DNA of 64,000 nt from Pseudomonadota bacterium (GCA_023431205.1 JAEYXQ010000037.1:6041-70040), one strand, 5' to 3'; numbered from the stretch's first letter, positions 8,364 to 17,398 are shown. The notes: a model not told the origin generated them from the sequence alone. Numbers and translations are program-made.

Positions 8364-10280
8364 ATGCGTAAATTCCCTCGCGTTCAGGTCCAGAACCAGG
8401 ACGAAGACGCGCCGCCGCGCGATGTCGTGGACGTCGCAGCCATTCTGGCAAAGCTCGCCCTCAACCAGCTGATCGGCAAGAAACTCCACCGTTCCCTCGA
8501 GCACCAGCCCGGCACCGTCGTCCTGATTGAGGTGCCGAGCGACAGCTGGGTCACGGCCCTTCGTCGCCAGCTTGACCGCAACTACGCCGACGCCGTCGCG
8601 CAAGGCTACCGCCCCGGCAAACGCACCAGCAGCTCTGCCCAGGAGGAGGACAGCCTCGTTTCTGCCCAGCGCAGCGGCAGTGCGGTGATTGCCATTTCCA
8701 CTGATGTGCAAGGGCTGGTGCCGATGTCGCTCCGCGCTGCCGCCGATGTGACGCTGCAATTTACGGGTCTCAGCCGGCGGTCGCTGCGCGAGGCCATTTC
8801 GGAGGTCACTGGCAAGCGCGCTCGTGGTGTGCGCGCCGAAGACGCTGCCCTTGACCTTCCCGAACTCTGCGCCGCCCTGCGTCCGGGATCGCAGCCTCGC
8901 GATTGTCTGCGCCGCCTTCGCATCGCGTCCCTGCGTCAACAGAGTGCCCGAATCCCGGACAGCAATATCCCTCCCGTTACCGAACTCCCCCTCTCGCCTC
9001 GGGTGCGCGCCTGGAGCGAGGAACTGCTCATCCGTCTCGGCCAGCTCGAGAAAGGCGAGCTTACCGCGCGTGATGCTCCCTTCACCCTCCTTGCCGGTCC
9101 TCCCGGCACCGGCAAGACCGTTCTGGCGCAGGCTATCGCGCGAGCAGCCGGGTGGCAGTTTGTCGGAACCAGCGTCAAGGACTGGTTCGAGCATTCCGAT
9201 GGTCATCTTGGTGGCGTCACTCGCGCCGCCGCCGAGTTCTTCCGTGAGGTGGAAGAAAAAAATCGAACTTTGGGTTTCGTTGATGAGCTGGATGCGCTGC
9301 CAGATAGACGGGCTCTCGCACCTGAGCACCGCGAGTGGTGGAACACGGTCATTACCGGGGTCCTGCTCAACATTGACAAGCTGCGGCGGTCCTCAAAATC
9401 GGTGCTCCTGCTGGCGGCAAGCAATTACCCGGAGCGTATCGACTCGGCTGTCCTGCGCCACGGCCGGATCGGCCAGACGATCACCGTCAACCCGCCGCGC
9501 ACCCGTGCGGAAGTCGCCGATCTCTTCCGCTTCCACGTTGGGAGCGATCTTGCAGTGCCGGAGCTGGAGCGTGTCGTCGACATCGCTTTTGCTTTTGGCT
9601 TGCCGACGCCGGCAGCGATCGCAGGTTGGGTCGGCATGGCGAAGTCGAACGCATTGGCTGGCTCGCGCCGGCTGACCGCGGAGGACCTCGAACATGCCAT
9701 GATCGGAAAGGACGATCGCACTAATGCCGAGCTCCGGCGTGTTGCGGTCCATGAGGCAGGTCATGCCATCGTTGCGGCTGTCCTGGGCGTTCCGGTCAGT
9801 GCGGTGTCGGTGCTGAAGAATGGCGGATCTGCCGGATCGATGGTGAGCGATCTCAGCGCCCTCTATATGGACCGCGCTCGGATCGAGGATCTGGTCACGA
9901 TCGCTCTCGCCGGTCGCGCGGCAGACCTCGAACTGCTTGGCCGCTGTGATGCCGGAGCTCGCACTGACCTCGCCATGGCAACCCAACTCCTGTTCGAAGC
10001 GCAGTTCCGGTCCGGTCTCTTCGATCAACTGTTGTCATTCGACCTCGATGCGTCCCGCCTGCATGAACTCGACCTCGCCACGCGCGCTGGGCTCGAGAAG
10101 CGGTTGCAGCAGCTCATGATGCGCTCGCGTCATCTGGTGCTCGAAAATCGGCATCTCATCGACACCTTGGCCCAGCGTCTTGTGCACCGGCGCGTCGTGT
10201 CGGGCGAAGAACTGCACCAGATCGCCGGCACGGTGTCAGCCACCGCCTTGGACGCTGCAGATCCAGGGAGGCTGACATGA
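8364..10280 (+). CDS. Soluble AAA+ ATPase with M41 (FtsH-type) metalloprotease domain
   Basis: The protein has 638 residues in FtsH order but no transmembrane segment. A poorly conserved N-terminal region (1-205) precedes the AAA+ module: Walker A GPPGTGKT at 245-252, Walker B FVDELD at about 305-310, sensor Asn in AASNYPE and an arginine-finger candidate in RHGRIG. The M41 peptidase has the zinc motif HEAGH at 463-467 and a third-ligand Asp in GARTDL (about 535), followed by ATQLLFEAQFRSGL as in FtsH. GGAGA precedes the ATG. It overlaps the recombinase gene by four bases. All catalytic residues are present, so it is probably an active ATP-dependent protease with a substrate specific to this element. 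That role is inferred. Confidence 0.8.
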   Translation: MRKFPRVQVQNQDEDAPPRDVVDVAAILAKLALNQLIGKKLHRSLEHQPGTVVLIEVPSDSWVTALRRQLDRNYADAVAQGYRPGKRTSSSAQEEDSLVSAQRSGSAVIAISTDVQGLVPMSLRAAADVTLQFTGLSRRSLREAISEVTGKRARGVRAEDAALDLPELCAALRPGSQPRDCLRRLRIASLRQQSARIPDSNIPPVTELPLSPRVRAWSEELLIRLGQLEKGELTARDAPFTLLAGPPGTGKTVLAQAIARAAGWQFVGTSVKDWFEHSDGHLGGVTRAAAEFFREVEEKNRTLGFVDELDALPDRRALAPEHREWWNTVITGVLLNIDKLRRSSKSVLLLAASNYPERIDSAVLRHGRIGQTITVNPPRTRAEVADLFRFHVGSDLAVPELERVVDIAFAFGLPTPAAIAGWVGMAKSNALAGSRRLTAEDLEHAMIGKDDRTNAELRRVAVHEAGHAIVAAVLGVPVSAVSVLKNGGSAGSMVSDLSALYMDRARIEDLVTIALAGRAADLELLGRCDAGARTDLAMATQLLFEAQFRSGLFDQLLSFDLDASRLHELDLATRAGLEKRLQQLMMRSRHLVLENRHLIDTLAQRLVHRRVVSGEELHQIAGTVSATALDAADPGRLT

Positions 10281-11164
10281 GCGACTGGCGCAAGGAACTC
10301 GAGCGCCTTGAAGGCGCCTATAGCGATCATACCCTGCGCGGCTATGCAGCGGATATGCAGCAGTTCGAATTCTGGTGCAGCAGCCGTGGCCACATCGCTC
10401 TGCCAGCCCGTCCGGAAACGCTGGTCGCGTATGTGAACGAGGAGGCGCAGCGTCTGCTGCCCTCCACCCTGGGGCGCCGGCTATGCGGTGTCGCCCGTAT
10501 TCACCGTCTGCTGCGGCACCCTGATCCCAGCAAGGATGAGGATGTGAAGCTGGCCGTCCGACGGGCACGGCGCAAGAAGCCAGCGCGCCCCAACCAGGCA
10601 TTGGGTGTCACCGCCAAAATCAGGGACTGTTTGATCAAAGAGTGCACGGACGATCTGATTGGCCTTCGCGATGAGATCCTGCTTCGAGTGGGCTTCGACA
10701 CACTCTGCCGCAGGGGAGAGCTCGTTTCGCTCCGTGCCGACGATCTGTTCGAAAACGAGCGAGGCAATCTGTCGATCCTGGTACGTCGCGCGAAGAACGA
10801 CCCCACAGGTGAGGGCAGGGTGGCTCCGCTCTCAACAAAGACGTCGGAACGTGTTCGTCACTGGCTCGAGGTGGCCAGGATTGTGGACGGTGCGCTGCTG
10901 CGCCCGATCTATGACGACAAGGTCTTGCGCCGGTTTCTTGATCCGGTGGTGGTCTCTCGGGTTCTGAAGAAGTTGGCTCATCGGCACGAACAAGGAAGTA
11001 AGCTCGAGGAGGGGGTTTCCGGCCATTCACTCCGCGTTGGAGCGGTTCAACAGCTCACGATCGATGGCCATGGTGTCCTGCAGATCATGCGGGCTGGGGG
11101 CTGGAAGTCCATGGATGTGGTGGCTCGCTACATCGAAAATGTCGACCTCGACCTCTGGAGCTGA
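10277..11164 (+). CDS. Tyrosine recombinase / integrase
   Basis: The protein has 295 residues. A SAM-like N-terminal core-binding domain (about 1-95) precedes the catalytic domain. The catalytic set is complete: Arg in LCRRGELVSL (about 146), Lys in VRRAKNDP (173), HSLR (His 250, Arg 253), Trp in GGWKS (276) and nucleophile Tyr in VARYIEN (285). The ATG overlaps the upstream protease gene by four bases (ATGA), implying translational coupling. It lies about 100 bases before the attR-like site at 11269, which fits an integrase of its own element. It could instead be a Xer-like domesticated enzyme, but the surrounding repeat argues otherwise. Confidence 0.88.
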   Translation: MSDWRKELERLEGAYSDHTLRGYAADMQQFEFWCSSRGHIALPARPETLVAYVNEEAQRLLPSTLGRRLCGVARIHRLLRHPDPSKDEDVKLAVRRARRKKPARPNQALGVTAKIRDCLIKECTDDLIGLRDEILLRVGFDTLCRRGELVSLRADDLFENERGNLSILVRRAKNDPTGEGRVAPLSTKTSERVRHWLEVARIVDGALLRPIYDDKVLRRFLDPVVVSRVLKKLAHRHEQGSKLEEGVSGHSLRVGAVQQLTIDGHGVLQIMRAGGWKSMDVVARYIENVDLDLWS

Positions 11165-11268
11165 AAGCCGCCGCGCGCGCCAAGCGAGTACATGCGCATG
11201 ATCGAACCAGGTTAGGAATTGCTGCAGGGACGCACCTGTGCGCTCGACAACCCTGTTTTTCGCTCGTC

Positions 11269-11282
11269 ATAGTCGGTCTTAT
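11269..11282. other. attR-like direct repeat ATAGTCGGTCTTAT
   Basis: An exact same-orientation copy of the centre of the palindromic site at 6594-6607, located 105 bases after the recombinase stop codon. The flanking arms are not conserved here (GTC before, AGG after), as would be expected if only the overlap region is shared between the two junctions. Confidence 0.5.
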
Positions 11283-11324
11283 AGGGTGGAGTGGCCCCTG
11301 TTTTGCCGGACAGGCGGCGCTTGG

Positions 11325-11800
11325 TTTAGGCACTGAGGCGCAGGAACTCGCGTGCTGAGCGGCACTTGAGGCCGGAGTGCGGGTGGACCTCACAGTAGTC
11401 GTCGATCCATTAAGGCAGCAACCAGGATGGTGTGGCGTATGGGAGGATGACGGTTGAGACGTAGTCCCCTTTCAGGGGGTGAACGAACGAAGGCCTCGGA
11501 CATGCCATTGCTCCGCGGGCTTCAAACCGGGGTGAAGGGCAGGTCAATGCCCAGTGCCGCGGGATCTGTGCTGTCTGCCTGGCGATAGGCGCTGCCGTTG
11601 TCGGAGAGCCACTCGAACCGGTGTGGGACCTTGAGTGTTAGGAAGCGACGCTCGACGGCCGCGATCATCAGGTCACACACCATCTCGCCAGAGATGCCGG
11701 CATTGGCAACGGCCGACCAGGCGATGATCTCGCGATCGCAGGCATCGATCACGAAGACGATGCGCACCACCTCGCCATTGCGGGATCTCCAGATGACCGG
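11325..11800 (-). pseudogene. Degenerate IS3-family (IS2-like) transposase OrfB fragment
   Basis: On the minus strand the integrase core of an IS3-family transposase can be followed across several frames: NGEVVRIVFVIDACDREIIAW, FEWLSDNGSAYR, LGIDLPFTPV, a stop, SNGMSEAFV, then after a frame change DYCEVHPHSGLK and an SAREFLRL end. Internal stops and shifts show it is dead. No intact termini were found. It marks repeated insertion beside the attR-like site. Confidence 0.75.
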
Positions 11801-12076
11801 ACCACAACTGGAGCGCAGGGCGCAACGTCACTGGGCATATGCGCAGACATAGGAGCTCGCACCACCATCAAAACAACGGTGCCAATACCTCGCTCAGCCT
11901 CGCCCAGTCAGACGGGATGGCCTTGCGCTTACGTCCGGTGAAACGGGGTCCACTCCACGACGCGGTCATCTTGATCGGCATGGCAATTTGCTGCTTATGC
12001 AGTCTTCGCGATTACCAACGTATACGGCAGTCGCGGCTACTACTTACTGAACCAGCCAGCGAAAAGAACCCGATGG
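11801..12076. other. Insertion-sequence debris, no intact gene
   Basis: On the minus strand an ATG at 11850 begins MSAHMPSD, resembling the start of the IS66-like fragment at 31207 (MSEHVPS). Nothing else is recognisable. Confidence 0.35.
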
Positions 12077-12586
12077 TTAACTGGCATACTTTCGCGAATA
12101 AAAGATTCGTTTTTTGTCGGCGGATTGCAGTTTTGTCATCTCGCCGATAGAAACCACCTTCTCTCGATATTCACTAAGCGTTTTAATCACTCTAGCAGGG
12201 ACTCCGGCCGCCACGCAGTTGTCGGGGATATCCTTTGTAACTAAGGCGCCGGCTCCAATTACAACATTGCTGCCTATAGTCACTCCTGGCAAGACAACTG
12301 CCCCGCGTCCGAAGTAGACATTGTCACCGACTGATATTGGCCTAACGACATCCAGCTCCGGTAGCTGGTCTCGCAGAACCCAAACTCCCCCATCATGCGT
12401 CTCAAAATGGGTTTGTGTGGCGCTGACATGATTGCCTATTTTGACAAGATAAGGTTCAGTACTGAACGTGACGCCATAGAACCTGCAACCATATCCTACT
12501 GACACGCCGATTGATCTGGCATACCCAATCGGATCTCTTGCCCTATGCACCCGATCTAGAACTCGTCGCAGCACCGATGAGATCAC
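12077..12586 (-). CDS. Hexapeptide-repeat acetyltransferase (CatB/WbbJ-like)
   Basis: This 169-residue protein has left-handed beta-helix repeats (VSVGYGCRFYGV, VKIGNHVSAT, ISVGDNVYFGRGAVV, VTIGSNVVIGAGALV) and the usual closing segment IPDNCVAAGVPARVIK. The family transfers acetyl groups from acetyl-CoA to sugars. It lies at the end of the minus-strand polysaccharide cluster, 36 bases after a second acetyltransferase gene, so O-acetylation of a glycan is the likely job. Base composition is lower in GC than the core genes to the right, consistent with a transferred polysaccharide locus. The acceptor sugar is unknown. Confidence 0.85.
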   Translation of the reverse strand: MISSVLRRVLDRVHRARDPIGYARSIGVSVGYGCRFYGVTFSTEPYLVKIGNHVSATQTHFETHDGGVWVLRDQLPELDVVRPISVGDNVYFGRGAVVLPGVTIGSNVVIGAGALVTKDIPDNCVAAGVPARVIKTLSEYREKVVSIGEMTKLQSADKKRIFYSRKYAS

Positions 12587-12622
12587 AGCTAACTTCCTGA
12601 CTATTTGGTGATTTTGGCTTGG

Positions 12623-13150
12623 TTATGTTGCTCGCCTGTCTTTCGCAGGATTTCCTACGAGGACAGCATTGTCGCCGAAAGAGTTGATCACAACGGCTCC
12701 TGCGCCAACTTTGACGTTATTGCCCAGCACCACCCCACCTAGAATAGTGGCGTTGGCACCAATAAAACAATTGTCGCCTATTGTCGGTACTTCGCCTTTG
12801 GAACTGCCGATTGTCACCCCTTGATGGATTCGACAATTCCTCCCGACTTTGACACGTCCTTCGACGGCAATGGTGCCCCAGTGCGCTATAGAAAGGCCGG
12901 GACCAAAGCCATGACGGGGGATAGTAAACCCAAGCCGTACACTATCCCCTCGATGGCGAAACTTGAGCAGAGCTACCCACAGCTTTGTCCAAGGAGCAAG
13001 ACGAGCTGAGCGCTCATAAGCTTCAATTAACCGCAACCTGCGCTGCCAAACCATCACCGGATAAGTCAGGCGCTCTTTCAAGGTCCACCTCGTCAACGGC
13101 GGGAAGTGTGCCGCCATATCGGCTTCGAAAGCGTCCATAAAATCGCGCAA
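12623..13150 (-). CDS. Serine acetyltransferase-like (EpsC/CysE type) enzyme of the polysaccharide cluster
   Basis: This 175-residue protein has a helical N-terminal half (KERLTYPVMVWQRRLRLIEAY) and a hexapeptide beta-helix: FGPGLSIAHWGTIAVEG, CRIHQGVTIGSSKG, CFIGANATILGGVVLGNNVKVGAGAVV and the closing AVLVGNPAKDR. This layout and the H-W-G-T-I motif are typical of serine O-acetyltransferases found in exopolysaccharide operons. It could make O-acetylserine or acetylate a glycan; genomic context favours the latter. It is shorter than housekeeping CysE. The upstream side was broken by IS insertion, so its original promoter may be lost. Confidence 0.8.
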   Translation of the reverse strand: MRDFMDAFEADMAAHFPPLTRWTLKERLTYPVMVWQRRLRLIEAYERSARLAPWTKLWVALLKFRHRGDSVRLGFTIPRHGFGPGLSIAHWGTIAVEGRVKVGRNCRIHQGVTIGSSKGEVPTIGDNCFIGANATILGGVVLGNNVKVGAGAVVINSFGDNAVLVGNPAKDRRAT

Positions 13151-13223
13151 CGATCTACTCCAAGTTTTATTGAACGTTACTTAGAGCCGCCAGTGCGGTA
13201 CGGCAATACAGAATAGGCCGAAG

Positions 13224-13568
13224 CCCTCGCGCCTTTGGTGCTGTCGTGATTCATTGACGATGCTTGATCATGGAGCATCGTCATGGACCCACAGTCGCTG
13301 TTCAGCCTGAACGATCATCTTGAGGCGCTGAGCCAGCATGGTGATCCGCTCGAGGTGTTGGAGCGGACAGTGGACTTCGAGTATTTCCGCGGCTGGCTCG
13401 TCGAGGGGCTGGGCTATAGCGACGGCAGCAAGGGTGGTCGGCAGCCCTTTGATCCGGTGGCCATGTTCAAGATCCTGATCCTGCAGGCCCAGCACAACCT
13501 GTCGGACGCGCGCATGGAGTTCATGATCCGTGATCGGCTGAGCTGGATGCGGTTCCTGGGGTTCTCGC
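13224..13568 (+). mobile_element. IS5-family element, left-end fragment with truncated transposase
   Basis: The fragment begins CCCTCGCGCC and carries an ATG at 13283 for an IS5-family transposase N-terminus (SLFSLNDHLEAL, GGRQPFDPVAMFKILILQ, SWMRFLGFSL). The coding frame is cut at about 13568 by the left end of the IS3-family element. A palindrome GACGATGCT / AGCATCGTC overlaps the start codon. The remainder of the IS5 element is not found beyond the IS3 element's right end, so it was lost. Confidence 0.8.
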
Positions 13569-13629
13569 TGACGTTGCCCCCTGCAGCTAATCCAGTTTGA
13601 AGTAGGCTCTGGCCCAATGAGGACCAGAG

Positions 13630-14692
13630 ATGAAACGAACCAGGTTCACCGAAGAGCAGATCATCGGTGTTTTGAAGAAGCACGAGGCCGGCATTCCGAT
13701 AGCCGAGCTGTGCCGCAAGCATGGCGTGAGCAGCGCCAGCATCTACAAGTGGAAGGCCAAGTATGGCGGGATGGACTTCAGCGAGGCCAAGAGGCTGAAG
13801 TCGCTCGAGGAGGAGAACACCCGCCTCAAGAAGCTGCTGGCTGACAGCATGCTCGACAACGCCGCCTTGAAGGATCTTCTGGGAAAAAATGGTAACGCCC
13901 GCCGTGGAGCGGGAGGCTGTCGCTCATCTCCAGACCCAATAAGGGATGAGCGAGCGGCGGGCGTGCCGAGTTCTGGGGTGTTGCCGGATGACGATGCGCT
14001 ACCAGGCGCTTCGTACCGATGATGTGGCGTTGCGCGAGCGGATGAAGGCTATCGCTCATGAACGCCGCAGGTTTGGATATCGAAGGCTGCATGTGTTGCT
14101 CCGCCGGGAAGGCCATGAGGTCAACCACAAGCGGCTCTTTCGCATCTACCGAGAGGAGAAGCTGACCGTGCGTCGCCGCGGCGGCCGCAAACGCGCCATG
14201 GGGACCAGATCACCCATACTGGTGCCAGTATCGCAACGATGGTCTCTCGACTTCGTCTCCGATCAGCTCACCGATGGCCGGCGTTTCCATGCTGGCTCAG
14301 CGCCTCAAGGTGATCGTTCAGGCTGAACAGCGACTGTGGGTCCATGACGATGCTCCATGATCAAGCATCGTCAGTGAATCACGACAGCACCAAAGGCGCG
14401 AGGGTTTTTGCGGGTCTCCAGCTTCAATGGCCGGCTCAGAGACGAGCTGCTGAACGAAACGCTCTTTCCTTCGCTCACCTACGCCAGAGCTGCGGTCGCA
14501 GGCTGGCGCTCGGACTACAACCTCAACCGACCCCACTCCCGGCTCGGCTGGATGACACCGACCGAATACGCCAACACCTTCCACCCGCGCCGTGACCTGC
14601 CGCTACGCTCCAGTGAAGGGTCCGCGGCAGCCCTCGCTCACCCCGGCCAGATCGGCCACAACACTCGGCCGAGTCTCCATCACGCTGGATAG
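13630..14692 (+). pseudogene. IS3-family transposase OrfA-OrfB, disrupted
   Basis: OrfA starts at 13630 with the helix-turn-helix (RFTEEQIIGVLKKHEAGIPI, CRKHGVSSASIYKWKAKYGG) and a leucine-rich coil. Near 13884 an A6 run appears to have lost one A, removing its stop. OrfB begins at the ATG 13889, meets a TAA after HLQTQ, resumes at 13946 (MSERRACRVLGCCRM) and reaches the catalytic core WSLDFVSDQLTDGRRF. There the 118-bp IS5 piece replaces the middle of the DDE domain. The C-terminal part resumes at SFNGRLRDELLNETLFPSL and ends near 14692. At least three lesions make it inactive. Confidence 0.8.
14287..14404 (-). repeat. Inverted 118-bp copy of the IS5 left end (13224-13341)
   Basis: The segment is almost identical to the reverse complement of 13224-13341, with only a few differing bases. 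It sits inside OrfB of the IS3-family element, where it removes the middle of the catalytic domain. Confidence 0.9.
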
Positions 14693-14710
14693 AAGTTGGG
14701 GGCAACGTCA

Positions 14711-15958
14711 TCACTCTAAAATCTGCGGTGTACCGTATCGCCGTCTGCGAAAATGGTAGTTGTAAGCCAAATAGAGAGTGTAAGTAGCGGAAGAAATTAA
14801 CTTGGCGACAGCGACACCGGCAACGCCGAAGAGTTGTCCTGCTGGAAGCCCGAGTAGCAGTGCCACCCCGCATACCAGGCCAGCGGTGTGGAACAGGAAT
14901 GCAGTGTCCCCATTGGCCAAATAGTAGCGGTTGTAAACGTCCCCTATACCATGCAGAACAGCGGCGATTCCGCAGATCTGAGCGGGCATGATAACGGAGG
15001 AGAAGCGCTCACCGTATAGAACCTGAACCAGCAGCGGTGCGATCAGGCAGAATGATACCCCCATGATGCAAGAGGCAGCCCAAGCGAGGCGGACTATTCC
15101 CTTTGGAAAGCCTGACGCTCCCGGTAACCTGCTGAAATAGGCTGTGCCCAATGCGCTGGGCAGCATCGACAGAGGGGCGGTTACCGTCACGGCCAACGCG
15201 AGCACCGCTACCTCAGTCGACGACTTCACCGATTGCAGGATAAGGATGCCCGACTGAGCCGTCAGCGCCGCCAGGAAAGACGCCCAATAGACATTCAAGC
15301 CAACTTTCCGATTCTGTTTCCATAGGTATGCGTAGCCACGCCTATGGGGCCTGCAGGCGACACCATATCCAGACACCAACCCAATCACCACGCAGCCTTG
15401 TGACACAAAGAACAAGGTGGCGCAGAGGGCCGGATCAACCGGCAATACCATAAGCCACGATCCGGCAAGCAGTAGCAGAAACAAAGCTGTCGGTGCCGCG
15501 TTCAGTACAGCTATGCCGATGAAATTGCCCTCAGCGCGCAGCAGCTCATGCAGCAGAAGCGGCCAAGCCATAGTGCTCCCTGCGATGGCCGCCAGAAACC
15601 AGAGGTCCGACCCGTCTTGCGCTTGGCCGGTAACTAGCACAACACCGACGCAAACGAAATTTGCCAAGCCGATAAGCCATGCCTGGGTGCTCGCTCCACG
15701 GATAATCGTTACCCGACCCGAGCTGCGCCGCCGGCCCGCTATTAAGACTCCAGCTGATGCATACAGGCCGAACGTCAAAGCGCTGGTGAGTAGCGAAACA
15801 CAGCTGATAAGGAACCGGTATTGCCCTAAGTCTGCTGCCGACATCAGCCTCGCAGTCAGACTGCTGGAGGCTAGGCCAAACACGAGAGCGATCATCAACG
15901 ATCCGTAGATGTACAGAATGCCTCGTCGCATAGTGACAGCCGGACTGGTGATAGACAT
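14711..15958 (-). CDS. Polysaccharide flippase (Wzx / MATE-like)
   Basis: This protein of about 415 residues has roughly twelve hydrophobic helices and belongs to the oligosaccharide flippase group that moves lipid-linked repeat units across the inner membrane. The start at 15958 (MSITSPAVTMRRGILYIYG) is favoured because upstream in-frame sequence looks non-coding; an ATG nine codons on is also possible. Its stop codon touches the right end of the IS3-family element, so the native C-terminus may have been trimmed slightly. It is the downstream member of the gmd-fcl polysaccharide cluster and works with the Wzy at 20555. Confidence 0.82.
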   Translation of the reverse strand: MSITSPAVTMRRGILYIYGSLMIALVFGLASSSLTARLMSAADLGQYRFLISCVSLLTSALTFGLYASAGVLIAGRRRSSGRVTIIRGASTQAWLIGLANFVCVGVVLVTGQAQDGSDLWFLAAIAGSTMAWPLLLHELLRAEGNFIGIAVLNAAPTALFLLLLAGSWLMVLPVDPALCATLFFVSQGCVVIGLVSGYGVACRPHRRGYAYLWKQNRKVGLNVYWASFLAALTAQSGILILQSVKSSTEVAVLALAVTVTAPLSMLPSALGTAYFSRLPGASGFPKGIVRLAWAASCIMGVSFCLIAPLLVQVLYGERFSSVIMPAQICGIAAVLHGIGDVYNRYYLANGDTAFLFHTAGLVCGVALLLGLPAGQLFGVAGVAVAKLISSATYTLYLAYNYHFRRRRYGTPQILE

Positions 15959-16131
15959 GACTAACGAGCTACTCTGAATGCTATGCAGTGCATCACAAAT
16001 GGCTGACCTTGCAAAGTTGGATTGTCGCAACAGAAAGTCCAAGACAATAGTTTTGAACTGACATCTTCTATTTATTGAATAGAAAGCCAAGGCCGGCGAA
16101 AATATATATCAAGACCGGGACGCAGCCGCGT

Positions 16132-17397
16132 TCAGAAGAAATTAATTAGCTCCCGTCGATAAAGTGACACTTCGAAGTTTTTTTCAGCAACCCGTCGCCC
16201 GTTTCGCCCTACAACAGACGCGCGCTCATCGGTTAGAGCGCGAATCAAAGCGTCGCCGTAAGCATCAACCGTATCACCTTCTGCAATGTAGGCGGACTCG
16301 CCGTCGCGGAAATATCGGTCCACCTCCGAGGCTGATGTGATTACCACCGGGCGAGACGAGTACAGATATTCTCCGATCTTCGTAGGAAAACGCGCCGCTG
16401 ATTGGACGTCACTGAACAGGGGGATCAGAAGCGCCTTAGCCTCACCATAAAGCTTGAGAAGATCGTTCCTAGGAAGATAACTGAGAAGATTGACCTGTTC
16501 CAATCGTCCTCTTCCGGCTATCCAATCGACAAGAGCCCTCCAATCGGCGTCGGTTTCTTTGTATCCAGTGAGGACTAGTTTGTGGTCGGGAAGCGCCTGC
16601 CACACTTTTTCCATTGCTTCGACAATGAAGCGCATCGTCGAGGCATAAGCAATTGAACCGGAGAAGACCACGTAGGGCTTCGGCGGGCCAAGAGACAAGT
16701 CTTGAAACTCTGCTCCGGACGCAAGAATTGGAATCTGCAACACTTTGTACGAGGGGCGGCCTTCAGTAGCTTCCCGAGCCCATTTTGCTAGCAGCTCCGA
16801 TATCACCACCGCGCCATCTGTTCCAAACAGAGGAGACACGAACGAGTACCACCGCTTGTCGTCCATCATAGACCAAGCGCGTTCGTTGACTTCGATGTAC
16901 ACCGGAATTCCACGAAGCTCAGCAGCACCCCACGCTAGATAGTTCAATAATCGAGGGCCATCCATGTCATACCCAAGAAATATCGACGGGTGCTCGTGGC
17001 GTTTGTCGAGCGTAAGAATACGCCACACCGCAACCATGTGCGCACGAATATCGATCAGACGGCGGCGGATGAATGAATCCGCGCGTATGGTGGTGCCAGA
17101 GGTGTACTCGTAATCGATACCCTCGAAATTGCCCCTAGCTTCGGTATTCACGACACGGTGGGGCGGCTCGCTAGAGCCAACGGTCAGAAGAGTAACGCGG
17201 GCGTTCTCCGCGGCGAGCGCACCCCCTATTCGTCGAATACGATCGGCAGTCGCCATCGCGTTCGGAAAACCTACACCACGCCGAACGAAGACGATATGCT
17301 TACGCTTTTCGGCATTTTCTGCAGATGTACCCAGTTCCATCGAGCTGGAGACATCTACATCAGCGCGATCTCTGTAATTGCTCGACCGGGGAGGCAC
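16132..17397 (-). CDS. Glycosyltransferase, GT4-like
   Basis: This protein of up to 421 residues has two Rossmann-like halves. The N-terminal half begins at KHIVFVRRGVGFPNAM with a Gly-rich donor-side loop. The C-terminal half carries PYVVFSGSIAYASTM, HKLVLTGYKETD, LLSYLPRNDLLKLYGEAKALLIPL and FPTKIGEYLYSSRPVV, the E-x7-type acceptor region of GT4 retaining transferases. The first 20-30 codons may be untranslated, with an internal ATG at residue 20. It ends one base before the epimerase gene's stop region, in the same operon. The sugar is not predictable. Confidence 0.78.
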   Translation of the reverse strand: MPPRSSNYRDRADVDVSSSMELGTSAENAEKRKHIVFVRRGVGFPNAMATADRIRRIGGALAAENARVTLLTVGSSEPPHRVVNTEARGNFEGIDYEYTSGTTIRADSFIRRRLIDIRAHMVAVWRILTLDKRHEHPSIFLGYDMDGPRLLNYLAWGAAELRGIPVYIEVNERAWSMMDDKRWYSFVSPLFGTDGAVVISELLAKWAREATEGRPSYKVLQIPILASGAEFQDLSLGPPKPYVVFSGSIAYASTMRFIVEAMEKVWQALPDHKLVLTGYKETDADWRALVDWIAGRGRLEQVNLLSYLPRNDLLKLYGEAKALLIPLFSDVQSAARFPTKIGEYLYSSRPVVITSASEVDRYFRDGESAYIAEGDTVDAYGDALIRALTDERASVVGRNGRRVAEKNFEVSLYRRELINFF

Positions 17398-17398
17398 C

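Larger units (their letters stand above)
6588..11290 (+). mobile_element. Putative 4.7-kb integrative element (nuclease-like / AAA-M41 protease / tyrosine recombinase)
   Basis: Seen: three tightly spaced plus-strand genes at 7062, 8364 and 10277; a recombinase gene at the right end; and a 14-bp direct repeat (ATAGTCGGTCTTAT) at 6594 and 11269 enclosing them. Known: tyrosine-recombinase elements leave identical core sequence at both junctions, and the integrase gene usually lies next to one junction. Inferred: this is an integrated element of about 4.69 kb, or a relic of one. The exact ends and present mobility are not established, and the right junction abuts an IS3-family remnant. Confidence 0.55.
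13569..14710 (+). mobile_element. IS3-family element (defective), inserted into the IS5 fragment
   Basis: Both ends carry the 13-bp inverted repeat TGACGTTGCCCCC (left 13569, right ending 14710) with weaker similarity inward. The two transposase frames lie between. The bases outside the ends do not match each other, so no target duplication remains, in keeping with loss of the sequence on the right. The element contains a 118-bp inverted copy of the neighbouring IS5 end at 14287. Confidence 0.85.
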
